Positions 27,261-35,166 of a stretch of DNA of 64,000 bases are shown here, one piece after another. Below the pieces are notes generated by a model, which was not told where the DNA came from, made no database searches, and worked only from the letters and a program-made list of their open reading frames with translations. The DNA is from Ramlibacter tataouinensis (GTDB lineage: Bacteria; Pseudomonadota; Gammaproteobacteria; Burkholderiales; Burkholderiaceae_C). Both the position numbers and the translations under genes were made by a program. Numbering within the stretch: position 1 is the stretch's first letter; every line of letters starts with the position of its first letter. The stretch covers positions 1-64,000 of the forward strand of contig DIZF01000019.1 of the NCBI GenBank assembly GCA_002427815.1, given 5' to 3'.

Positions 27261-27718
27261 TCCCGGCGCGCCTGCCGCAGCATCTGAAAATTCAGCAGCC
27301 GGGTCGCGACCACGGTCTCGGCCAGGAAACACAGCAGCGCCAGCAGGAAGCAGATCACGCCCAGCAGGAAGCTGCCGACGGCGAATCGGTTGATCTGGAA
27401 CGCGGTGGTCTCGCCCAGGAACAGCAGGATGATGGTGAGCCCGATCAGGAAGGCGCAGCTGGTCAGCAGCGCGATGCAGGCATTGGTCAGCCGGCCGCGC
27501 AGCCGCAACTCCGCCAGTTCCACGTGGGCGCGCCGCAGGAATTCAGCGTCGGTGGACACCCGAGCCCGGTCTTCCACCGTACGGGCACGGTCGATGATTC
27601 GCGCCAGCCGTCCCGCCACCGCGCCTATCATTCCCGACACGGCCGTCAGCAGGAACACCGGCGCCACCGCGAGCTGGATGCCGTGGGTGACGCTGCTGGT
27701 GTCGAGCGGAAACGCCAT
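27257..27718 (-). CDS. DUF2721 membrane protein
   Basis: A 153-residue protein with three predicted helices (about 14-36, 82-104 and 112-138). The motif GRLARIIDRAR directly after the first helix marks DUF2721. The function is unknown. It converges on the dienelactone-hydrolase fusion gene, sharing four bases, and follows a small conserved gene by 9 bases. Confidence 0.85.
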   Translation of the reverse strand: MAFPLDTSSVTHGIQLAVAPVFLLTAVSGMIGAVAGRLARIIDRARTVEDRARVSTDAEFLRRAHVELAELRLRGRLTNACIALLTSCAFLIGLTIILLFLGETTAFQINRFAVGSFLLGVICFLLALLCFLAETVVATRLLNFQMLRQARRD

Positions 27719-27727
27719 CGCCGGTAC

Positions 27728-28027
27728 CTACACGCGGATCTCGTACATGGCATCACCCATGTAGCGGTTCGGCCCGAAAGCCGCAGCGACGGCCGCGGTC
27801 TCGGCGGCCTGCCACTGGTCGAAGATGGCACGCTCGGCGTCCGTGAGGCTGTCCGGATCGGGCGTGTCGCCGTAGCTGCCCACGATCCGCAGATAGGCCC
27901 GGTACACCGGCGCCACCAGACTCGCATCGCCCAGTGTTTCCTCCAGCGCCCGGCGAAAGCGCAGCTCGGCCGCGCGGCGCTCGACGTCGCTGACGTCGGC
28001 TTCGTAAAGGATGAGGGAGTAGGTCAT
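27728..28027 (-). CDS. Small conserved protein of unknown function
   Basis: A 99-residue soluble, mostly helical protein (DVERRAAELRFRRALEETLG; later DAERAIFDQWQAAETAA). No family is recognised. It is located 9 bases upstream of the DUF2721 gene on the same strand, so they are likely cotranscribed. Composition and codon pattern look like the neighbours, which supports a real gene. Confidence 0.62.
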   Translation of the reverse strand: MTYSLILYEADVSDVERRAAELRFRRALEETLGDASLVAPVYRAYLRIVGSYGDTPDPDSLTDAERAIFDQWQAAETAAVAAAFGPNRYMGDAMYEIRV

Positions 28028-28102
28028 TGGCGCAGCAAACGAAGCCGATTATGACCAGTGGCGGCGCCGGTTAAGCCGCGCGGGTTATCCTGCGCCACTC
28101 GC

Positions 28103-28708
28103 ATGAACACCCGCCACCCCACCCCCGACAAGGAACAGATCGCGCTGCTGGAACCGTTCGAGCGGCTGGGGCTGGACCGGATCCACCTGGTCACTACTCG
28201 AGAGCAGGCGCAAGGGGCGCGGGAAGAGCTCGCGGCGACGCCCGTCTGGGGTTTCGACACCGAATCGAAACCCACGTTCTTCAAGGACCAGTTGTCCGAA
28301 GGCCCGCATGTGGTGCAGCTGGCGACGCTGCACAAGGCCTGGGTGTTCCAGCTGCACGACGTGGCCTGCCGGGCCGCCGTGGCGGATCTGCTGGCGCTGC
28401 GCGGCGTGGTGAAGGCCGGTTTCGGCCTGGGCGACGATCGCAAGCGGATCGTCGAGAAACTGGGCGTGGAGCCGGCCGACGTGCTGGAGCTGAACACCGT
28501 GTTCCGCGAACGCGGCTACCGCAAGGACATGGGCGTCAAGGGCGCCGTGGCCGTGCTGTTCAACCGGCGCTTCATCAAGTCGCGCAAGGCCACCACGTCG
28601 AACTGGGCCAACCCGCGCCTGACCGAAGCGCAACTGGTGTACGCGGCCAACGACGCGTACGCCGCCGTCCGCGTTTTCCACGAACTCGGTCTGGCACCGA
28701 TCGGCTAG
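28103..28708 (+). CDS. DEDDy 3'-5' exonuclease-domain protein
   Basis: A 201-residue protein with the RNase D/DnaQ-like fold. The exonuclease residues are D52 and E54 (FDTESKP), D111 or D112 (GLGDDRKRI), and the third motif Y180-x3-D184 (YAANDAYAA), which places it in the DEDDy subgroup. There is no HRDC domain, so it is shorter than RNase D. It probably trims RNA or DNA 3' ends. The ATG at 28103 (MNTRHPT) is chosen over an upstream in-frame start without ribosome-binding support. Confidence 0.86.
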   Translation: MNTRHPTPDKEQIALLEPFERLGLDRIHLVTTREQAQGAREELAATPVWGFDTESKPTFFKDQLSEGPHVVQLATLHKAWVFQLHDVACRAAVADLLALRGVVKAGFGLGDDRKRIVEKLGVEPADVLELNTVFRERGYRKDMGVKGAVAVLFNRRFIKSRKATTSNWANPRLTEAQLVYAANDAYAAVRVFHELGLAPIG

Positions 28709-29122
28709 CGTCGTGGCCTGTTCATTCGCAACGCATGCTCGAGAGTGAAGCCGCTCGCGCGGCGGCAGCCGGGACAGCGCCCAGCGCGAGATGAAATGTC
28801 GCAGCGCGCAACCGGCCGGAGAAGACCCTGCGGGCGCCAACCATCTCACTTTCCGCGGCGGATGGCGGGCCGGCTCAGGCGCATCGGGCCGCGCTGTTGC
28901 GCCTGCCGCGCGTCGCTCCGGCGCGCGCGGTGCACTCTCAGGCGCCAGGGCACCCCGGGCGACTAGCCGGGGCGCGGACCGTCTAAGCCTGAGCCGGCCC
29001 GCCGTCCACCGCGAGACGAAATCTTGGCAAGCTCGCGGCGGCGAACCAGCATCACGTCTGCAGGCGAAGACAAGGCAGCGGGCATCATGAGTTCCTGCAA
29101 ACTGGCGCCGGAACCGCCCCGC
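28709..29122. repeat. 414-base non-coding region with a long inverted repeat
   Basis: No convincing gene was found here. A 17-bp perfect inverted repeat (28864-28880 against 28987-29003) encloses 106 bases. Flanking it, 28854-28863 and 29004-29013 match at 8 of 10 further positions, so one RNA could form a stem of about 27 bp. Inside the loop, CCCCGG (about 28951) faces CCGGGG as a second small hairpin. Frames on both strands are Arg/Ala/Gly-rich with no family resemblance. A dispersed repeat (MITE or REP-like) or a structured RNA is possible. Confidence 0.6.
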
Positions 29123-29527
29123 TTAATTGCGGTTGGGGTTGTTGGGATGGCTGTCGTAGCGATTGGGCACGCCGTCGCGGTCGCGGTCGCCCATGCCCCG
29201 TGCCATGTCGCGGTCACGCATGCCGCGTTCCCAGTGGCCCGGCTGCATCATCCAGTGCCCGTCGCGCTCGATCCACCGGTCCGCGACCCAGTGCTGGCCG
29301 CGGCGTTCGTGCATCCAGTGGCCGCGAACCCAGACGTGCTCGCCGTGGCGCCAGGCCCAGTAACCCGGCGCCCATTCCTGGCCGCGGCGCGCACCAGGCA
29401 TGGGTTCATCGCGCGGCGGTGGCGGCGGCTGGGTGATGACGATGGCGCGTTGCTGCGCGGAAGCGATCAGCGGCATGGTGCCGCACGATGCGGCCACCAA
29501 ACTGGCGAGAAGGATTTTCCTGAACAT
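29123..29527 (-). CDS. Exported YXWGXW-type repeat protein
   Basis: A 134-residue protein with a signal peptide (1-24, ending IASA before QQRAIV), a proline-rich linker (QPPPPPRDEP), then tryptophan-rich short repeats (APGYWAWRHGEHVWVRGHW, then DRWIERDGHWMMQPGHW) of the YXWGXW family. The last 20 residues (DRDRDGVPNRYDSHPNN) look like a thrombospondin-type-3/calcium-binding loop. Likely a small periplasmic or surface protein of unknown role. A ribosome-binding site GGAG precedes the ATG. Confidence 0.82.
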   Translation of the reverse strand: MFRKILLASLVAASCGTMPLIASAQQRAIVITQPPPPPRDEPMPGARRGQEWAPGYWAWRHGEHVWVRGHWMHERRGQHWVADRWIERDGHWMMQPGHWERGMRDRDMARGMGDRDRDGVPNRYDSHPNNPNRN

Positions 29528-29684
29528 GGCGATCTCCTTTGAGCGACGGTCGAGCTTCGGTTCGAAGCGCGATGACCAGCCTCAAGGTTCGCCCGCTGCC
29601 AACCGCAGCGGTGTAGGACAGGAGCGCCTATGGTTGTGTTGGAATCGATCCACCGGCCGTCGGACGGCGCCGCACCGCGCAGAG

Positions 29685-30500
29685 CTAGCGCAGCCGGATG
29701 AACTGATTCGACTCCTGGGTGTGGATCTCGATCAGGGGGGCCAGCGCCTGCACCAGCGAACGGAAGTCGGCGTAGCCGTGTTCGCGCAGATCGAACGTGG
29801 AATCCAGCCGCTTGATCATGCGCCAGACCGCGCCCGTGTCGACCCAGGGATCGCCATGGGCTTGCGCCAGCAGCTGCATCGCGCGCCGGAAGATTTCAGC
29901 CGCGGGATCGGCCTGCGTCGCTGCCGCGCTACCGGCTGCCGCTGGGGCTTCAGCCCGTGCATTTTCAGCCGCCCGTTCCAGCAGGTCTTCGTAGTAATGG
30001 AACTCGTGGCAGCTTCGGGCCCAATGCCGGTTGGTGGCCGGGCGCGCGCCCACGCCGATGAGCGTGCGGCCCAGGGCCTTGATCTTCTGCGCCACCGGCA
30101 TGAAGTCGCTGTCGCCGCCCACCACGATCACGGTGGCGATGTGGCCGAAGCGGCCGACGTCCTCGACGGCATCCAGGCACAGCCGGATGTCGGCCCCGTT
30201 CTTGGCCGAGCCACCGGGCGGGAACAGCTGGATCAGCTCCACGGCGCTTTGCAGCAGCACGTCGCGGTAGCGGCCGAAGTACTGCCAGTTGCAGTACGCG
30301 CGGTTGATCGCTATGGGGCCGAAGGACGCCGCCATTTCCACGATGGCCTGCACGTCGACCAGCGGCTCCTGCACCTTGAAACGGTTGTCGGGCTTGCCGT
30401 AGGCGCCCTCGCCCTGTGCCGCCTCGCACAGGTTGGCGTGCAGGTTCTCGAAGTCCCAGTACAGGGCCACCGCATCTTCCTGTTCATCGCGCCTGGACAT
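29685..30500 (-). CDS. NYN-domain ribonuclease-like protein with C-terminal LOTUS domain
   Basis: A 271-residue protein. The NYN (PIN-like, LabA/DUF88) domain at about 10-165 has the acidic metal site: D16 (YWDFEN), D104 (NGADIRLCLD) and D130/D132 (GGDSDF). An Ala-rich linker (about 180-198) leads into an OST-HTH/LOTUS RNA-binding domain (about 200-270). By family it should be a metal-dependent RNA nuclease or RNA-binding regulator. It lies 34 bases after the aldo/keto reductase gene. Confidence 0.88.
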   Translation of the reverse strand: MSRRDEQEDAVALYWDFENLHANLCEAAQGEGAYGKPDNRFKVQEPLVDVQAIVEMAASFGPIAINRAYCNWQYFGRYRDVLLQSAVELIQLFPPGGSAKNGADIRLCLDAVEDVGRFGHIATVIVVGGDSDFMPVAQKIKALGRTLIGVGARPATNRHWARSCHEFHYYEDLLERAAENARAEAPAAAGSAAATQADPAAEIFRRAMQLLAQAHGDPWVDTGAVWRMIKRLDSTFDLREHGYADFRSLVQALAPLIEIHTQESNQFIRLR

Positions 30501-30534
30501 GGTGTTTCCTTCAATGGGTGTGCCGGGCGCGGCT

Positions 30535-31536
30535 TTAGCGGCGGCGCGGGTACAGCGGGTACTGCGGGTCGCTGTAGCCCGGCGTGGAGGGATGGCCGGG
30601 CGCGACGAGAGCGTCGACCAGGGCCTCGTCCTCGGCCGTGAGCACGTAGTCGAGGGCGGGCAGGTAGTCCTGCCACTGCCGCAGGGTGCGTGGCCCGGCG
30701 ATGACCGAACTGACGGCGCGATGCGCCAGCACCCAGGCCGTGGCGAACTGGGCCAGGGCGATGCCCTTGCCTTCCACGTGCGCCTTGAGCTGCTGCGCGA
30801 TCCGCAGCGACTCCTCGCGAAATTCGGTCTCCGCCATCCGCTGGTCGCCTCGCGCCACCCGCGAGCCTTCGGCCGGCGGCTGGCCGGGCGCGTATTTCCC
30901 GGTGAGAACGCCGCGCGCGATCGGGCTGTACGGCGTGACGCCGATGCCGTAGTGATCGCACGCCGGCAGCACCTCGACCTCGGGCATCCGATTGAGCAGG
31001 TTGTAGTAAGGCTGGCACACCACGGGTCCCGGCATTCCGATCTGTCCCGCCAGGCGCATCATTTCCGCGATGCGCCAGCCGGCGAAATTGGAAACGCCCC
31101 AATAGCGGATCTTGCCGGCGGCGAGCAGCGTATCCAGTGCCCGCAGCGGCTCCTCGAGATCCATGCCATTGTTGTCGCGGTGCAGGTAGAGGATGTCGAC
31201 ATGTTCGGTCTGCAGCCGCTGCAGGCTGGCATCGACTTCCCGCAGCATCCAGCTGCGCGAGTAGTGCCCTTCGTTCACCCGTTTGGACATCCTGTTGCCC
31301 AGCTTGGTGGCCAGCACCCAGTCGTGGCGCTGTCCCTTGAGCAGCTCGCCCACCATGGTTTCGCAGACGCCCATGCCGTACACATCGGCGGTGTCGATGA
31401 AGTTGACGCCGTGCGAGTGCGCGTCGCCCGCGATCGCCTTTGCCTCTTCGCGCCCGGTCTGGTCGCCGAACATCATGGTGCCCAGGCACAGCGCGGACAC
31501 CTGCAGGTTGCTCTTGCCGAGGTGGCGGTATTGCAT
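30535..31536 (-). CDS. Aldo/keto reductase
   Basis: A 333-residue NADP(H)-dependent TIM-barrel reductase. The catalytic tetrad is visible: D48 (FIDTADVYG), Y53, K78 (ATKLG) and H119 (YLHRDN). The cofactor region around VIAGPRTLRQ is normal. It belongs to the YajO/YghZ-like group of broad-specificity aldehyde reductases. It lies 23 bases after the XRE-cupin regulator gene, so it could be read from the same promoter and perhaps be part of that regulon. This linkage is inferred. Confidence 0.9.
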   Translation of the reverse strand: MQYRHLGKSNLQVSALCLGTMMFGDQTGREEAKAIAGDAHSHGVNFIDTADVYGMGVCETMVGELLKGQRHDWVLATKLGNRMSKRVNEGHYSRSWMLREVDASLQRLQTEHVDILYLHRDNNGMDLEEPLRALDTLLAAGKIRYWGVSNFAGWRIAEMMRLAGQIGMPGPVVCQPYYNLLNRMPEVEVLPACDHYGIGVTPYSPIARGVLTGKYAPGQPPAEGSRVARGDQRMAETEFREESLRIAQQLKAHVEGKGIALAQFATAWVLAHRAVSSVIAGPRTLRQWQDYLPALDYVLTAEDEALVDALVAPGHPSTPGYSDPQYPLYPRRR

Positions 31537-31559
31537 GACGGATCTCCTTGGCCGAGAGC

Positions 31560-32282
31560 TTAACCGCGCGGCGCAGCCTGCGCGCGCCGGGCGGCAGAAC
31601 CCATGCGCGCGACCGGCAGCGGCAGCGCGGCAACCGCTTCGCCCTCACGCGCCATCCTCATCATGTTGCTCTCGCTGGTGATCACGCCAATCACCCGGGC
31701 CAGCTGGCGGCTGACCGAGACATAGGCATGGCCCACGCGGCTGTCGAAGTAGAGCGAGTCGCCGCGTTCCAGACGAATCACCTCGCCACCTTCGAAATGC
31801 ACGTCGATGCTCCCGCTCAGCACATAGACGAATTCTTCGCCGGGATGTCTCGCGAAATCTCCCGGTCCCTCGAAGCAGCGGGCATGCACCGTGCCCAGCA
31901 CCGGGCTCATCTGCTTGCCCACGGCCGAAGTGCCAAGGAACTCGTAGGAAAAGGACAGGCCGCGATAGATCACGCCTTCGCCCGAGCGGGTGAGCACGGG
32001 CCCGGCGAACGGCCGGGCCGGCACGCCGGCTTCGGCGAACATCGAGCCCATGTCCATGCGCAGCGCACAACCCAGCGCCGAAAACTTCTCGTAGCTCAAG
32101 GCCAGCTGTCCGCGTTCGGCACGCGAGATGGTGGTGATGGAAACACCCGACAGCTCTGCCAGCTTCGCCAGCGTCCAGCCGTACTGCTTGCGCGCGGACC
32201 GCAGCCGCTTGCCGAAGGTGGCGCGGTCCAGCGTGTTGGCGACACCGCGCGGGCCGGACGTGATTTTTTTCGTGGCTGCCAT
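31560..32282 (-). CDS. XRE-family regulator with C-terminal cupin sensor
   Basis: A 240-residue transcription factor. A lambda-repressor-like helix-turn-helix at about 25-75 (GKRLRSARKQYGWTLAKLAELSGVS) is joined to a cupin domain at about 115-215 (HPGEEFVYVLSGSIDVHFEGGE). Such proteins typically sense a small metabolite, often an amino-acid or polyamine derivative. The start at 32282 is supported by GGGAG a few bases upstream. It is divergent from the FAD oxidoreductase, with two dyads between them that are good candidates for its own operators. Confidence 0.9.
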   Translation of the reverse strand: MAATKKITSGPRGVANTLDRATFGKRLRSARKQYGWTLAKLAELSGVSITTISRAERGQLALSYEKFSALGCALRMDMGSMFAEAGVPARPFAGPVLTRSGEGVIYRGLSFSYEFLGTSAVGKQMSPVLGTVHARCFEGPGDFARHPGEEFVYVLSGSIDVHFEGGEVIRLERGDSLYFDSRVGHAYVSVSRQLARVIGVITSESNMMRMAREGEAVAALPLPVARMGSAARRAQAAPRG

Positions 32283-32307
32283 CCCGCTCCCTTGTGTGTG
32301 CGCGCCG

Positions 32308-32327
32308 AAATTGCTGAAACGCAAATT
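32308..32327 (-). promoter_or_regulatory. Operator-like dyad 1 (regulator side)
   Basis: AAATTGC-N6-GCAAATT, 20 bases, one mismatch from a perfect 7-6-7 dyad. It lies 25 bases upstream of the XRE-cupin start, just downstream of a plausible minus-strand promoter (TTGACG at 32364-32369, 18-base spacer, TAGGCT at 32340-32345). That position would block early elongation and suggests autorepression. Same spacing and half-sites as the dyad at 32373-32392. Confidence 0.65.
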
Positions 32328-32372
32328 CCGGCGAAGCGAAGCCTAACGCCTTGCCTGGGATGTCGTCAAATC

Positions 32373-32392
32373 AATTTGCATATCCGCAAATT
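32373..32392 (+). promoter_or_regulatory. Operator-like dyad 2 (oxidoreductase side)
   Basis: AATTTGC-N6-GCAAATT, a perfect 7-6-7 dyad. It overlaps the -35 (TTGCAT, 32376-32381) of a good plus-strand promoter whose -10 (TACACT, 32399-32404) is 17 bases away, about 60 bases before the FAD oxidoreductase start. A repressor bound here would exclude RNA polymerase, so the peptide/D-amino-acid genes downstream are probably repressed through this site. Confidence 0.7.
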
Positions 32393-32466
32393 TGTCATTA
32401 CACTGCGGCGCATTCGAACGCAGAAAGCCGTGGCTGTTCCTTCCACGCACGCCAGGACCCAAGACG

Positions 32467-33636
32467 ATGGCAGCTCCAGCGGCTCAACACGCCGACTTCC
32501 TCATTCTCGGCGGCGGCATCGCCGGGGCCGCGGCCGGACACTGGCTCGCGCCGCACGGCCGGGTCGTCCTGCTGGAACGCGAGTCGCAGCCGGGCTATCA
32601 CTCCACCGGCCGCTCCGCCGCCCTGTTCATGGAGAGCTATGGCACGCCCCAGGTCCGCGCGCTCACCATGGCCAGCCGCGCGTTCCTGGAGCATCCCCCC
32701 GAAGGATTCAGCGACTACCCCTTGCTCACGCCGCGCGGCGCGCTGATGGTGGCGTCGCCGGGACAGGAAGAGCGGCTGCAACAGCACTGGCAGATGCTGC
32801 GCGGCATCACCGCCAAGGCGCACCAGCTGGGCGCGGCGCAGACCTGCGCGCAGATCCCCGTGCTGCGGCCCGCCAAGGTGGCGGGCTCGGTGCTGGAGAC
32901 CGATGCCCTGGACATGGATGTCCACGCCATCCACCAAGGGTATCTGCGCGAATTGCGCCGGCGCGGGGGGGCGGTGGTGTGCGATGCCGGCGTCACGGCG
33001 CTGCGGCGCCAGGGCCAGGTCTGGCAGGTCGATGCCGGCGGCCAGCGGTACGAGGCGCCGGTGGTGCTCAACGCGGCCGGGGCCTGGGCCGATCAGGTGG
33101 CACGGATGGCGGGCCTGCCCGGCCTGGGCCTGCAGCCGCGGCGCCGTTCGGCTTTCATCTTCGCGCCGCCGCAGGGCGTGGACATTTCGCAATGGCCGAT
33201 GGCGATCGGCGTGGACGAGGACTGGTACTTCAAGCCGGACGCCGGCATGTTGCTGGGCTCGCCGGCCAACGCCGACCCGGTCGAGCCGCACGATGTCCAG
33301 CCCGAAGAGCTGGACATCGCCCTGGCCATCCACCGCATCGAGGAAATGACCACACTCACGATCCGCCGGCCTACGCGCACCTGGGCCGGGCTGCGCTCCT
33401 TCGTCGCCGATGGCGACCTGGTCGGCGGATTCGATCCGCAGGCACCGGGCTTCTTCTGGGTGGCGGCTCAAGGCGGCTACGGCATCCAGACGTCGGCGGC
33501 CATGGGTGAAGCCTGCGCCGCGCTGGCGCGCGGCCTGCCGCTGCCGCAGCGCATCGCGGCCTTCGGATTGACGGCCGACATGTTGTCGCCGGCGCGGCTT
33601 CGCACCGGCACCCCTGTCGCAAGCACTGCGCACTGA
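32467..33636 (+). CDS. FAD-dependent oxidoreductase, D-amino-acid-oxidase (DAO) family
   Basis: A 389-residue flavoprotein of the DAO/glycine-oxidase superfamily. The FAD-binding motif GGGIAG is at 15-20, followed by LLERESQPGYHSTGRSAA, and a second FAD contact GGYGIQTSAAMGEA lies near the C-terminus. Members oxidise D-amino acids, glycine derivatives or related amines to imino acids. With a D-aminoacylase and RidA in the same block, oxidation of D-amino acids is the most economical guess. It starts the plus-strand block after the operator region; the M81 gene follows 34 bases later. Confidence 0.87.
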   Translation: MAAPAAQHADFLILGGGIAGAAAGHWLAPHGRVVLLERESQPGYHSTGRSAALFMESYGTPQVRALTMASRAFLEHPPEGFSDYPLLTPRGALMVASPGQEERLQQHWQMLRGITAKAHQLGAAQTCAQIPVLRPAKVAGSVLETDALDMDVHAIHQGYLRELRRRGGAVVCDAGVTALRRQGQVWQVDAGGQRYEAPVVLNAAGAWADQVARMAGLPGLGLQPRRRSAFIFAPPQGVDISQWPMAIGVDEDWYFKPDAGMLLGSPANADPVEPHDVQPEELDIALAIHRIEEMTTLTIRRPTRTWAGLRSFVADGDLVGGFDPQAPGFFWVAAQGGYGIQTSAAMGEACAALARGLPLPQRIAAFGLTADMLSPARLRTGTPVASTAH

Positions 33637-33670
33637 TCCCTTTCCATTCCTTCAGACATCATCGAACACC

Positions 33671-35125
33671 ATGCGCGTCTTCAGCGGATCCCTGGCCACG
33701 GAAACCAACACCTTCGGGCCCATGCCGACCAGCATCGCCTCCTTCCGGGACCGCGGCTATTTCCCGGCCGGCCAGCATCCCGACCACATGCTCTATTTCG
33801 CGGGGCCGCTGTGGGCCGCCCGGTTGCGGGGCAAGGAGCAGGGCTGGACCCTGATCGAAGGCATGGTGGCGGGAGCGCAACCGAGCGGCACGACGACCCG
33901 GCACGCCTACGAGACGCTGCGCGACGAGCTGCTGGCGGACTTGCAGGCCGCGCTGCCGGTGGACATGGTGCTGCTCGGACTGCACGGCGCGATGGTGGCC
34001 GACGGCTATGACGATTGCGAGGGTGACCTGCTGGCCCGGGTGCGCGCCATCGTGGGTGCTGCTGTGGTGGTGGGCGCCGAGCTCGATCCGCACAACCATC
34101 TGACGCCCGCCATGGTCGCCAACGCGGACCTGCTGGTCTCGTACAAGGAATACCCTCACACCGACGTGCTCGAGCGCGCCCTGGAACTGGTGGACCTGTG
34201 CGCCGCCAAGGCGCAGGGCCGGGTGCAACCGGTGGCGGCCGTGGCCGACTGCGAGATGATCACCCTCTTCCACACCTCGCGCGATCCGGCCCGGGGCTTC
34301 GTCGACCGGATCCAGGCGCTGGAGGGCAAGGACGGTATCCTGTCGATCTCCGTCACCCACGGTTTTCCCTGGGGCGACGTGCCCGAAATGGGCACCAAGG
34401 TGCTGGTGTACGCCGACGGCGACGCGGCCAAGGCGCAGCAGCTGGCGCGCCGGCTCGCCGATGAACTGATAGCCGTGCGGGACGCCCTGTCGCCCCGATC
34501 ACCGGGCATCGACGCCGCGCTCGACGAGGCCCTGGCCTTCGATGGCGGGCCGGTCGTGATCGCCGATGGTGCCGACAACCCCGGAGGCGGTGCGGCCAGC
34601 GATTCCACCTTCATCCTGCGCCGCATGATCGAGCGCGGCATAGTCAACGCCGCCGCGGGCCCGGTCTGGGATCCGGTCGCCGTGCGCATCGCATTCGATG
34701 CGGGCGTCGGCGCGCGGCTGCGCCTGCGCATCGGCGGCAAGATCAGCCCGCTATCGGGCGACCCGCTGGACCTGGAGCTGACGGTTAAATCGCTGGTCCC
34801 GGATCTGGTGCAGACCGGCTTGTCCGGGACGCCGACGCCAATGGGCAACTGCGCACTGGTCGAGGCAAACGGCATCGAGATCCTGCTGTGCACGCTGCGC
34901 AACCAGGCGATGGGGACGGACCTGTTCGCCCAGGCCGGATGCGACCTGGCTGCGAAGAAGATCGTGGTCCTGAAATCGTCGCAGCACTTCTACGCGTCCT
35001 ATTCGAAGATCGCCCGGCACGTGATCTACGCCGACGCCCCCGGCTCGGTGGCGCGCGATTTGAATACGCTGCCGTTCCGCAAGGTTCGGCGGCCCCTGTG
35101 GCCGATCAAGGCGGCCACACCGTGA
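33671..35125 (+). CDS. M81-family metallopeptidase (MlrC-like), copy 1
   Basis: A 484-residue protein of the M81/MlrC family, named after the zinc enzyme that completes microcystin degradation. Two domains are expected: N-terminal catalytic (LGLHGAMVADGYDDCEGD, AELDPHNHLTPAM, FHTSR supply likely metal ligands D, H, H) and C-terminal MlrC (DGADNPGGGAASDSTFILR). Such peptidases commonly sit beside peptide ABC transporters, as here. It is strikingly similar to the gene at 36768-38267; many blocks of more than 15 residues are the same or nearly so. Confidence 0.88.
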   Translation: MRVFSGSLATETNTFGPMPTSIASFRDRGYFPAGQHPDHMLYFAGPLWAARLRGKEQGWTLIEGMVAGAQPSGTTTRHAYETLRDELLADLQAALPVDMVLLGLHGAMVADGYDDCEGDLLARVRAIVGAAVVVGAELDPHNHLTPAMVANADLLVSYKEYPHTDVLERALELVDLCAAKAQGRVQPVAAVADCEMITLFHTSRDPARGFVDRIQALEGKDGILSISVTHGFPWGDVPEMGTKVLVYADGDAAKAQQLARRLADELIAVRDALSPRSPGIDAALDEALAFDGGPVVIADGADNPGGGAASDSTFILRRMIERGIVNAAAGPVWDPVAVRIAFDAGVGARLRLRIGGKISPLSGDPLDLELTVKSLVPDLVQTGLSGTPTPMGNCALVEANGIEILLCTLRNQAMGTDLFAQAGCDLAAKKIVVLKSSQHFYASYSKIARHVIYADAPGSVARDLNTLPFRKVRRPLWPIKAATP

Positions 35126-35166
35126 GCCCTGTGTCCCTGTTCCTGCCCTCAATGCCTGGAGAAACC

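Noticed and set aside
28745..29090. Two short plus-strand frames in the large gap
   Set aside because: They have no ribosome-binding site, are rich in Arg, Ala and Gly, and cross the long inverted repeat.
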